Shown here: piece after piece, positions 23,802 to 30,359 of the stretch
Layout: each line of letters begins with the position of its first letter
How positions within the stretch are numbered: the stretch's first letter is position 1
Assembly (NCBI GenBank): GCA_004297625.1
Contig: SCTY01000058.1
Location: forward strand, 62,001-126,000
DNA length: 64,000 nucleotides
Source: Betaproteobacteria bacterium
GTDB taxonomy: Bacteria > Pseudomonadota > Gammaproteobacteria > Burkholderiales > SG8-39
Direction: 5' to 3'
Notes under the pieces: generated by a model
Told to the model about the DNA's origin: nothing
The model's input: the letters and a program-made list of their open reading frames with translations, nothing else
Database searches by the model: none
Position numbers and translations under genes: made by a program

Positions 23802-25243
23802 CCGATCAGTTTCCTAAGAATGGCCGCGGGGCCTTCGCGCATCTTCGCCGACGCCACCGGCGCCGGCACCCCGCGGGCGATGAACTTGCCCGATCCTCTT
23901 TCCAGCAGCAGCTTTCCCTCGTGGACCGCAAGGCGGCCGCGCGAGAGCACGGTCGTCGGCCATCCGGTCACGGTCATGCCCTCGTAGGGCGTGTAGCCCA
24001 CATTGTCTTTCATCATCGCCGCGGTGAGCGTCACCCGTTTCTCAGGCTCCCAGATGGCGATGTCCGCGTCGGCCCCTGCCTCGATCCTGCCTTTTTCGGC
24101 GATGCCGTAGGTGCGCGCATGATTTGTACTTGTTAAAAAAACAAACTCATTGACTGACAGACGTCCTTTGCCGACTCCCTCGGAGAATAAGAGCGGCAGC
24201 CGCACCTGCAGGCCGGGAATGCCGTTCGCCATTTCCTTGAAGGTCGTCTTGTCGCCCTTGGGGAGCTTCCCCGATTCGTCGAAGCGATAGGGTGCGTGGT
24301 CGGAGGAGAGCACGGCGAAGGTGCCGTCCTTTAGGCCCGCCCACACCGCCTCCTGCGAGGCTTCGTCGCGCGGCGGCGGGCTGCAGCACCATTTCGCGCC
24401 TTCCATCCCCGGCTTGTCGGCATCGCCCGCCTTGAGGAAGAGATACTGCGGGCAGGTTTCGGCGAGCACGCGCGCGCCGAGCGTCTGCGCCGCGCGTATC
24501 GTCTGCACCGCCTCGCCGCCCGAGACGTGCACGATCAGCACCGGCACGTCGAGCAGCCGCGAGAGCGCCACCACCCGGTTCGTGGCCTCCGCTTCCGCGA
24601 TCGGGTGGTGCGCGCTCATGTGAAACTTCGGCGCGCCGTGGCCGCGCTCGAGCAGGCGCTTCGTGATCCACTTGATCATCTCGTGGTTCTCGGCGTGCAC
24701 CATGACGAGCGCGCGCTCGCGTTCCGCCGCCGCGAGCACGTCGAGCATCTGCTCGTCGGAGAGGCGCAGGAGCTCGTAGGTCATGTACACCTTGAACGAC
24801 GTGATGCCGCGCTTCACCATTTCAGGTAACTCAACCTGTAAGGCATGCTCGCTTGGATCCGCGATGATCAGGTGAAACCCGTAGTCGATCACCGCCTTCT
24901 CGGCGGCGCGCTTCGCATAGTCATCGACCACCGCGACGATCGAGTTGCCGCGATGCTGCGCGGCGAACGGCACGATGGTCGTGGTTCCGCCGAACACCGC
25001 GGCGACCGTTGCGCTATAGAAGTCGTCGGCGCACATCTTGCCGGTGGAGGAGAGCTGCTCGACGTGGCAGTGGCTGTCGACGCCGCCGGGCATGACGAGC
25101 TTGCCGCTCGCGTCGATGACCTTATTTGCCGAGAGCGACGGCCCGATCTCCGCGATCTTCTCGCCGCGGATTCCGACGTCGGCGCGAAACGTTTTTTCCG
25201 CGGTGACGACGGTGCCGCCGCGGATCACCCAGTCGTGGGACAT
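23798..25243 (-). CDS. hydA: D-hydantoinase / dihydropyrimidinase
   Basis: 481 aa amidohydrolase. The dinuclear zinc site is complete: His58 and His60 (DSHCH), carbamylated Lys151 (SFKVYM), His183 (VHAENH), His239 (VHVSGG) and Asp315 (SSDHAPY). Length and motif spacing match D-hydantoinase/dihydropyrimidinase. Opens 5-substituted hydantoins or dihydropyrimidines to N-carbamoyl products. First gene of the operon ending at the hairpin, immediately upstream of D-carbamoylase, so hydantoin rather than only dihydrouracil is favoured. Symbol used in the general sense for this family. Confidence 0.9.
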   Translation of the reverse strand: MSHDWVIRGGTVVTAEKTFRADVGIRGEKIAEIGPSLSANKVIDASGKLVMPGGVDSHCHVEQLSSTGKMCADDFYSATVAAVFGGTTTIVPFAAQHRGNSIVAVVDDYAKRAAEKAVIDYGFHLIIADPSEHALQVELPEMVKRGITSFKVYMTYELLRLSDEQMLDVLAAAERERALVMVHAENHEMIKWITKRLLERGHGAPKFHMSAHHPIAEAEATNRVVALSRLLDVPVLIVHVSGGEAVQTIRAAQTLGARVLAETCPQYLFLKAGDADKPGMEGAKWCCSPPPRDEASQEAVWAGLKDGTFAVLSSDHAPYRFDESGKLPKGDKTTFKEMANGIPGLQVRLPLLFSEGVGKGRLSVNEFVFLTSTNHARTYGIAEKGRIEAGADADIAIWEPEKRVTLTAAMMKDNVGYTPYEGMTVTGWPTTVLSRGRLAVHEGKLLLERGSGKFIARGVPAPVASAKMREGPAAILRKLIG

Positions 25244-25275
25244 GAAGCGATTTTGCCCTATAATTCCGCCCCTTC

Positions 25276-25352
25276 GCGCCCGTAGCTCAGTTGGATAGAG
25301 TACCTGGCTACGAACCAGGGGGTCGTGGGTTCAAATCCTGCCGGGCGCGCCA
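25276..25352 (+). tRNA. tRNA-Arg (anticodon ACG)
   Basis: 77 nt with encoded CCA. Acceptor stem GCGCCCG/CGGGCGC (25276-25282 with 25342-25348), discriminator G, D-arm GCTCAGTTGGATAGAGT, anticodon stem CCTGG/CCAGG with loop CTACGAA giving anticodon ACG, and T-loop TTCAAAT. The ACG anticodon is normally modified to ICG and reads CGU/CGC/CGA. Its 3' half is duplicated at 26961, marking it as an insertion site. Confidence 0.95.
25308..25334. repeat. att-like core, left copy (inside tRNA-Arg)
   Basis: 27 bases from the anticodon loop into the T-loop, starting CTACGAACCAGGGGGTCGTG. They match 26961-26987 at 26 of 27 positions in direct orientation. The segment 25313-25327 also recurs in inverted orientation at 25381-25395. 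Confidence 0.75.
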
Positions 25353-25359
25353 ATTCTTT

Positions 25360-25397
25360 CAGGGGGTTAAGTGCGTGTTGCACGACCCCCTGGTTTT
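25360..25397 (+). terminator. Possible rho-independent terminator of the tRNA / inverted att arm
   Basis: Stem CAGGGGGT (25360-25367) with ACCCCCTG (25385-25392), enclosing a smaller GTGC/GCAC stem, followed by GGTTTTC. The T-tract is short. The right arm 25381-25395 is an exact inverted copy of 15 bases of the tRNA (25313-25327), so it could equally be part of a recombination site. Confidence 0.45.
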
Positions 25398-25492
25398 CAC
25401 GAATACCCCGAACAACAGGGGTTCTCCCCAGTCAGCAATACGGAAAGCCCCCTTCTCTGAAGCAGGCCAGTGAGCAGCCCAGTGGTGTCTAT

Positions 25493-25527
25493 ACGCATAT
25501 TGCGTATATACGCAACTTGCGTATAAT
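25493..25527 (+). promoter_or_regulatory. Autoregulated promoter/operator of the toxin-antitoxin pair
   Basis: Two 13-bp palindromes of the same form: ACGCA-TAT-TGCGT (25493-25505) and ACGCA-ACT-TGCGT (25510-25522), 17 bases centre to centre. A perfect -10 TATAAT occupies 25522-25527, with TTGCGT (25500-25505) as -35 at 16-base spacing. The operators cover both hexamers, as expected for antitoxin autorepression. The GTG start lies only seven bases past the -10, implying a leaderless or almost leaderless mRNA. Confidence 0.8.
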
Positions 25528-25533
25528 CTGGCC

Positions 25534-25878
25534 GTGAAGGCGGTCTTTGTCGAGCTCCCTGCTTTCGGACGTTATCGCGCCGATTACCTGGACGACGAGG
25601 CTTTCAGGGGTTTGCAGAACGAGCTGATGAAGAATCCCGAAGCCGGAGAAGTCATCGAGGGAACCGGCGGGTTGCGCAAGCTGCGGTTTGCCGACAGACG
25701 GCGAGGTAAAGGGAAGCGTGGCGGGCTACGGGTGATTTACTACTGGTGGATGGCCGGGATGCAATTTTGGCTGTACACCCTGTACGACAAGGACGAAATG
25801 GCCGACTTGACGGCCAAGCAGCGACGCGATTTGAAAGCGATGCTCAAGACGGAACTTGAAGCAAGGAGGTCGACATGA
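25534..25878 (+). CDS. RelE/HigB-like toxin of a type II toxin-antitoxin pair
   Basis: 114 aa, GTG start, with no Shine-Dalgarno sequence and a start at about the predicted +1. Motifs FRGLQNELMKNPEAGEVIEGTGGLRKLRFAD (cores ELMKNPEAG and GGLRKLR) and RVIYYW, LYTLYDKDEM match RelE-like mRNA interferases of the COG4737 type. The toxin gene precedes the antitoxin gene, as in HigBA. It would cleave mRNA at the ribosome when free. Lies in the lower-GC islet after tRNA-Arg. Confidence 0.88.
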   Translation: MKAVFVELPAFGRYRADYLDDEAFRGLQNELMKNPEAGEVIEGTGGLRKLRFADRRRGKGKRGGLRVIYYWWMAGMQFWLYTLYDKDEMADLTAKQRRDLKAMLKTELEARRST

Positions 25879-26222
25879 AGGCAAAGGCGAGAGTTAGGCG
25901 CGGTCGGGCGCACAAGCGAGATTTGTTTGCCGAGCTTAGCGAGGGCATGAGGGCACTCGCAGACGCACGGCAGGGCAAGCGTACGTTGCGCACGCATGCA
26001 ATTGAATTCAGAGATCCACCGGAGGTGACTCCCAAAGAGCTTGTCCGCGTTCGGGAGCATTTGAAGATCTCCCGCGGACTGTTTGCCGCCTACCTGCGTA
26101 CCAATGTCCGCACTTTAGAAAACTGGGAGCAGGGCCGAGCGAAGCCGAATGCACAAGCGGCCCTGTTGATCAATCTGGTGAAGCGTTTCCCGGACACTGT
26201 AGAAAGGCTGGCGTCGATATAG
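25875..26222 (+). CDS. HigA/NadS-like XRE antitoxin
   Basis: 115 aa, ATG overlapping the toxin stop (ATGA). The basic N-terminus (KAKARVRRGRAHKR) is followed by an HTH_XRE domain at about 52-105: TPKELVRVREHLKISRGLFAAYL, TNVRTLENWEQGRAKPNAQA (cores LKISRGLFAAYL and TLENWEQGRAKP). This is the NadS-type antitoxin that binds the upstream palindromes and neutralises the toxin. Confidence 0.88.
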   Translation: MKAKARVRRGRAHKRDLFAELSEGMRALADARQGKRTLRTHAIEFRDPPEVTPKELVRVREHLKISRGLFAAYLRTNVRTLENWEQGRAKPNAQAALLINLVKRFPDTVERLASI

Positions 26223-26252
26223 GGGCGTGGCTAAAGTGGGCGCCGCGAATCA

Positions 26253-26807
26253 ATGGAACTAGAAAAACTTCAGAATGAGCTATTACGAAAGATAGGACGG
26301 AACGTCCTCAACTTCCAACAATTGGAAGCCTTGCTCAAGGCAAGCATTGTTCGCAGTCAAGTCCAAGGCGACCCGAGGGATCTCAAGAGTATCCTTGCGC
26401 AAAGGGAGCGCTCCTTCTCAACGCAGACTATGGGAAACCTCGTCGGCGAGCACGTGCGCCTCATATACGGCGAGCCAAAAGGGACGAGTACCCCGTCTGT
26501 CCCTGAGGATATTCCTTGGATTTCCTACTCGTTCAAGTTCAAGACTGAAGAATCATTTGTGGTTCAGCGTAGCTCCGCGCTGGCAAAAATCGTCGAGGAA
26601 CGGAACAAGCTAATTCATCAGCTGCTTCCCGGCTTCGATTACTCCTCCGCTGAGGCATGCGAGACGATGATCAAATTTCTCGACGAGCAAAATGCCTTTC
26701 TCGCTTCGGAGTACGCGTACGTTAAGCAGGTATGCGAGGCAATGATTGATTTAGGAGAAGAGGCCATTCTCGAACTTAGGAAGCAGCTTTTGGGTAAGCG
26801 AGAGTGA
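26253..26807 (+). CDS. HEPN-motif hypothetical protein
   Basis: 184 aa, mostly helical. The segment ERNKLIHQLLPGF carries Arg117-Asn118-x3-His122, the RNxxxH motif of HEPN-domain RNases. The N-terminus IGRNVLNFQQLEALLKAS forms the first long helix, in the position expected for the paired HEPN helix. Base composition is clearly lower in GC than the chromosome. It is 30 bases downstream of the antitoxin inside the tRNA islet, so a defence or toxin role is plausible. No MNT-type nucleotidyltransferase antitoxin is adjacent. RNase activity is inference. Confidence 0.65.
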   Translation: MELEKLQNELLRKIGRNVLNFQQLEALLKASIVRSQVQGDPRDLKSILAQRERSFSTQTMGNLVGEHVRLIYGEPKGTSTPSVPEDIPWISYSFKFKTEESFVVQRSSALAKIVEERNKLIHQLLPGFDYSSAEACETMIKFLDEQNAFLASEYAYVKQVCEAMIDLGEEAILELRKQLLGKRE

Positions 26808-26960
26808 GCGCGAACTGCCCGACTCAGAGTTCATACGACGTAGCGATTTCGTAGCTTCTCAACGCGGCATCAAACTCTTTCAGGCGAGTTCCGGCTGCGC
26901 TGGCGGGCGGCGGGCGCTGCAGGTCGTTGATTTAGCAGATCACCGTTTCCATCTTGGCCT

Positions 26961-26987
26961 CTACGAACCGGGGGGTCGTGGGTTCAA
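26961..26987. repeat. att-like core, right copy (partial tRNA-Arg duplicate)
   Basis: Begins CTACGAACCGGGGGGTCGTG and differs from the tRNA copy at one of 27 positions. It is not followed by a complete tRNA 3' end (only CTCGCCGCG), so it is a tRNA fragment left by site-specific insertion. It closes the islet at its right border, 14 bases before the end of the next gene. Bases 26808-26960 hold no gene that I can recognise. Confidence 0.75.
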
Positions 26988-27000
26988 CTCGCCGCGTTTC

Positions 27001-27897
27001 TCAGCGTTTTCCCCATTTCTTCTCCTCGACGGTCTGCTCCTCGATCTCGTAGAACTCGTCCAGTCCGACGAGCGTTTCGATGTCGTGGCGGGCGGCCACG
27101 CATTCTTGCTGCGTAAGGCCGGTGTAGCCGCCCGTGCGCTTGATTTCCCGGTGGGCGAGCTTCGCGAAGTGGAAGCTGACGAGCAGATACGTGAGCGCGT
27201 CGATCGCCGCCTTGTAGCCCATATCGGCGAGCTGGGGGCCGGTGGGCAGGGGCCGGCCGTCGCGGTTGCCGCGGCTGATGACGTAGACGAGCGGGATCTT
27301 CGCCTGCCGGGGCGCCTTCCTCATCTCCTCGTCATTGCGCGGGAAGATGAGGCCCATGTCGGCGCCGGCCTCGGCCGCCATGTTGACCCGCGTCACGGCT
27401 TCCTTCAGGCCTTCGGAGCGGCACGTGTCGGTGCGCGCGATGATGACGAAGTCCGGGTCCGACTCGTCGCGCTGCTTGCACGCGAACCGCAGCTTGGCGG
27501 CGAATTCCTTGCGCGGGATCGCGTGCGCCACGTACTTGTGGTAGTGGGCGCGCTTGGGATAAAGCTGGTCCTCGATGTGGGTGCCGGCGATGCCGGCGCG
27601 GATGAACTCGCGCACCGTGCGCATCGCGTGCAGCGGCTCGCCGAATCCGGCCCCGCCGTCGACGACGAGCGGAATATCGATCGCCGCCGCCACGTCGCCC
27701 GCCACGCGCGCCTGCTCGTCCATGGTCAGCAACGGCTCCGAGGTGCAGCGCGAGCCGCCGGTCACGAACCCGCCGGTATAGACGCAGTCGAAGCCGATAC
27801 TCTGGAGGAGGCGGCCGCCGAGCGGGTCGTAGGCGACCGGCATGTAGACGAATTCCTTCTTTTTGAGCAGTCTGCGCAGCGCTGTGGTCTTTCTCAT
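27001..27897 (-). CDS. Isocitrate lyase/PEP mutase superfamily protein with altered active site
   Basis: 298 aa, ATG at 27897. TIM-barrel features: YDPLGGRLLQSIGFDCVYTGG, LVVDGGAGFGEP, HIEDQLYPKR. Compared with the two other family members in the window, the second metal-ligand Asp of DxD is Gly (Asp80-Gly-Gly82) and the catalytic KKCGH loop is KRAHYH, with no cysteine. Glu109 is kept. It is therefore unlikely to be a classical (methyl)isocitrate lyase. A PEP-mutase-like, hydrolase or decarboxylase role is open. Starts 22 bases from the divergent RidA gene. Confidence 0.82.
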   Translation of the reverse strand: MRKTTALRRLLKKKEFVYMPVAYDPLGGRLLQSIGFDCVYTGGFVTGGSRCTSEPLLTMDEQARVAGDVAAAIDIPLVVDGGAGFGEPLHAMRTVREFIRAGIAGTHIEDQLYPKRAHYHKYVAHAIPRKEFAAKLRFACKQRDESDPDFVIIARTDTCRSEGLKEAVTRVNMAAEAGADMGLIFPRNDEEMRKAPRQAKIPLVYVISRGNRDGRPLPTGPQLADMGYKAAIDALTYLLVSFHFAKLAHREIKRTGGYTGLTQQECVAARHDIETLVGLDEFYEIEEQTVEEKKWGKR

Positions 27898-27919
27898 GGT
27901 TCGCACGGAGGAAATCTTC

Positions 27920-28312
27920 ATGAAAAAAGAAATCGTGGACGTCCCGGGTATCAGCAAGCATCTCAAGAAGGAAGGCATCCCGCTTTCGGCGGTGGTTCGC
28001 GCCGGGGGATTCGTCTTCGTCTCGGGGCAGCCGCCGGTCGATCGCCGCACCGGCAAGATACCGCTCGTCAATGTCGCGCAGCAGACCAAGAGGGTGCTGG
28101 ACAACATCAAGGTCTGCCTGGAGGCCGCCGGATCGTCCCTCGACAAGGTCGTCAAGTGCACCGTCTACATCACGAATGCCGCGTACTTTGACGAAGTGAA
28201 CGACGTCTATCGGAGGTACTTCAGGCGCAACCCGCCGGCGCGCGTGTTCTGCAACGTCGGATCGTGGCCGAAAAAGTTCGACGTCGAGATCGAGTGCATC
28301 GCCGTGGTGTGA
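27920..28312 (+). CDS. RidA (YjgF/UK114) family protein
   Basis: 130 aa, ATG 27920 with GGAGGA upstream. Landmarks: GGFVFVSGQPPVD, QTKRVLDNIKVCLEAAGSSLDKVVK and PPARVFCNV...EIECIAV (cores EAAGSSLDKVV and EIECIA). The usual Arg of the enamine-binding pocket is present in PPARVF. RidA-like proteins hydrolyse reactive enamine/imine or carbamate-like intermediates. Divergent from a PEP-mutase-like gene with a 22-base gap, so promoters must lie in coding sequence or overlap. Confidence 0.9.
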   Translation: MKKEIVDVPGISKHLKKEGIPLSAVVRAGGFVFVSGQPPVDRRTGKIPLVNVAQQTKRVLDNIKVCLEAAGSSLDKVVKCTVYITNAAYFDEVNDVYRRYFRRNPPARVFCNVGSWPKKFDVEIECIAVV

Positions 28313-28323
28313 CGCAGCGCGGG

Positions 28324-29334
28324 TCAATAGCGGAAGAACAACTCCTGGAGAGCTTCGCGCTCGCGCGTCACGGTGAGCGCGAGCGTCAGCAGGATGCGGG
28401 CTTTCTGGGGCAGCAGGTCGTCCGACACGATAAAGCCCGCGCTGGCTTTTTGCGGCGTCATGATCACCCGCCCGGCGGTGGAGCGGGTGGCGAGCACCAC
28501 CGGGATTCCCGCCTGGACGGCGCGCTTCCCCGCCTCGAAGAAGGCGCCGGGATAGGAGCCGCCGCCGAAGCCCGCGAGCACGAGCCCGTCGGTGCCATGC
28601 TGGCGTAGCGCGTCGATCAGCACGCCGTCGGCTCCGGCGTAGGCATAGATGATGTCGACGCGCGGCAGCCCCCGCTTGCCCCGCACGTCGAACGGCGCGG
28701 CAGTGGTGTGAAGGCGGGTGACGTTGCGGTAGAAGACGACTCGCGCGTCCGAGTCGACATAGCCGAGCAGGCCGAAATCGCGGCTGTCGAACGTGTCCAC
28801 CCGGAAGGCATTCGACTTGGTGACGTCGCGCGCGCTCTGGATCTCGTTGTTGAGGACGGTGAGGACGCCGCGCCCCGCGGCTTCGGGACAGGCCGCCAGG
28901 CGAATGGCGTCCAGCAAATTGAGATCGGCGTCCGTGCCGAGCGCGCTGGGCGGGCGCATTGCCCCCGTGACGACCACCGGGCGTTCGGACTTGACCGTGA
29001 GATGCAGAAAATAGGCGGTCTCTTCCAGCGTGGCGGTGCCATGCGTCACCACCACCCCTTGGGGCGGGCGCGCGCTGCTGAACAGTGCATTGATGCGCTG
29101 CGCGAGCTGCAACCATTCCGTCGGCCCGATCGACGGGCTGCCGACCTGGAGCACGTTTTCGGCTGTCACCTCGGCGATCTCGCCCGCCTCGGGAATGCGC
29201 GCGAGCATCTGCTCGACGCTCAGCCGCTGTCCGAGCTCCGGGTAAAGCGTGTAGTCGAGGCGGTGCGGGCCGAGGCCGGAAATGCTGCCGCCGGTGGCGA
29301 GGACATGCACGGAAGGGCGCGGCACGGCGCTCAC
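28324..29334 (-). CDS. L-asparaginase-like amidohydrolase lacking the substrate-binding Asp
   Basis: 336 aa from GTG 29334, overlapping the dehydrogenase stop (GTGA). The nucleophile loop VLATGGSISG keeps the Thr (Thr14). The second triad segment is VVTHGTATLEETAYFL: the usual HGTD is HGTA, so the Asp that binds the substrate amino group is Ala101. The Lys-containing VTKSNAFRVDTF and TGAMRPPSALGTD are present. It is cytoplasmic, without a signal peptide. Loss of that Asp suggests a non-amino-acid amide substrate. Last gene of the CobW/hydantoinase operon. Confidence 0.85.
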   Translation of the reverse strand: MSAVPRPSVHVLATGGSISGLGPHRLDYTLYPELGQRLSVEQMLARIPEAGEIAEVTAENVLQVGSPSIGPTEWLQLAQRINALFSSARPPQGVVVTHGTATLEETAYFLHLTVKSERPVVVTGAMRPPSALGTDADLNLLDAIRLAACPEAAGRGVLTVLNNEIQSARDVTKSNAFRVDTFDSRDFGLLGYVDSDARVVFYRNVTRLHTTAAPFDVRGKRGLPRVDIIYAYAGADGVLIDALRQHGTDGLVLAGFGGGSYPGAFFEAGKRAVQAGIPVVLATRSTAGRVIMTPQKASAGFIVSDDLLPQKARILLTLALTVTREREALQELFFRY

Positions 29335-30359
29335 GTCAGCAGCACGACCTTGCCGAAGATGTCCCTGGAATCGACCACGCGGTGGGCCTCGGCGGCCTGC
29401 GCGAGCGGAAAGCTCTTGTGGATGACGGGCTTCAGCTTGCCCTCGGCCACCAGGCCCATGACCTTCCTCAGCTCGAGCACCGACGCGTTCTTCGACCCGG
29501 CGAGCCGCAGCTCGCGCCGGAAGAACGGGATGATGTCGAATTGCACCACCTCGCCGGCGTGCGCGCCCACCGTGACGATGATGCCGCCGCGCGCGAGGCA
29601 CTGCAGGCTGCGCGTGAACACCTCGCCGCCGATGTGCTCCATGACCACGTCCACGCCCCGGCCGCCGGTGAGCGCCATGACGCGCTCGGCGAAATTCTCC
29701 TTGCTGTAGTTGATGACGTGGTGCGCGCCGAGCGCCTTCGCCCGCGCGAGCTTCTGGTCGCTGCTCGCGGTGGCGAAGAGCGTCGCGCCGGCGAGCTGCG
29801 CCACCTGCAACGCGGCGCTCCCGATGCCCGAGCCTGCCGCCTGGATGAGCACCGTCTGCCCGGCCTGCAGGAATCCGCGGTTGACGAGCACATGCCAGGC
29901 GGTGCCGAAGGCGATCTGGCTCGCCGCCGCGTCCTCGAAGCTGACCTGCGAAGGGAGGGAGTTGAGGTTGGCGATCGGCACGGTGACGTATTCGGCGTAG
30001 CCGCCCGGGATGTCGAGGCCGAAGTAGCCCTCCTGGAGGCACAGGTTGTCGCGTCCGGCGAGGCACAGCTCGCATTTGCGGCAGGGCAGGCGGCAGGTGA
30101 CCCAGACCCGGTCGCCTTCCTTGAAGCCGGCCGCCTCGCCGTTCAGGCCGGCGACCTCGCCGGCGAACTCCCGTCCGAGGATGTGCGGAAAGGTGAGCGG
30201 AATGCGCGACGTTCCCGCGCGGTGGTCGAGGTCCACGTGGTTGATGCCCACCGCGCGCACGCGCACCAGCGCCTCGCCGGCGCGCGGCGCCGGCCTCGGG
30301 GCCTCCTCGTAGACCAGGACTTCGGGACCGCCGAACTTGTGGAACCAGGCGACCTTCAT
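29331..30359 (-). CDS. Zinc-type alcohol dehydrogenase/quinone oxidoreductase (MDR superfamily)
   Basis: 342 aa, ATG 30359 overlapping the hydantoinase-like stop by four bases. The N-domain has GINHVDLDHRAG and HILGREFAGEV; the structural-zinc-like Cys cluster is CRLPCRKCELCLAGRDNLC. The cofactor fold shows AAGSGIGSAALQVAQLAG. It lacks a catalytic-zinc Cys early in the chain (the position reads VGINHVD), so a quinone/enoyl-reductase role is as likely as alcohol dehydrogenase. Substrate unknown. Confidence 0.85.
   Translation of the reverse strand: MKVAWFHKFGGPEVLVYEEAPRPAPRAGEALVRVRAVGINHVDLDHRAGTSRIPLTFPHILGREFAGEVAGLNGEAAGFKEGDRVWVTCRLPCRKCELCLAGRDNLCLQEGYFGLDIPGGYAEYVTVPIANLNSLPSQVSFEDAAASQIAFGTAWHVLVNRGFLQAGQTVLIQAAGSGIGSAALQVAQLAGATLFATASSDQKLARAKALGAHHVINYSKENFAERVMALTGGRGVDVVMEHIGGEVFTRSLQCLARGGIIVTVGAHAGEVVQFDIIPFFRRELRLAGSKNASVLELRKVMGLVAEGKLKPVIHKSFPLAQAAEAHRVVDSRDIFGKVVLLT

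Noticed and set aside
26808..26960. Possible integrase or small gene at the right end of the islet
   Set aside because: No open frame of useful length or recognisable motif was found in this stretch on either strand.
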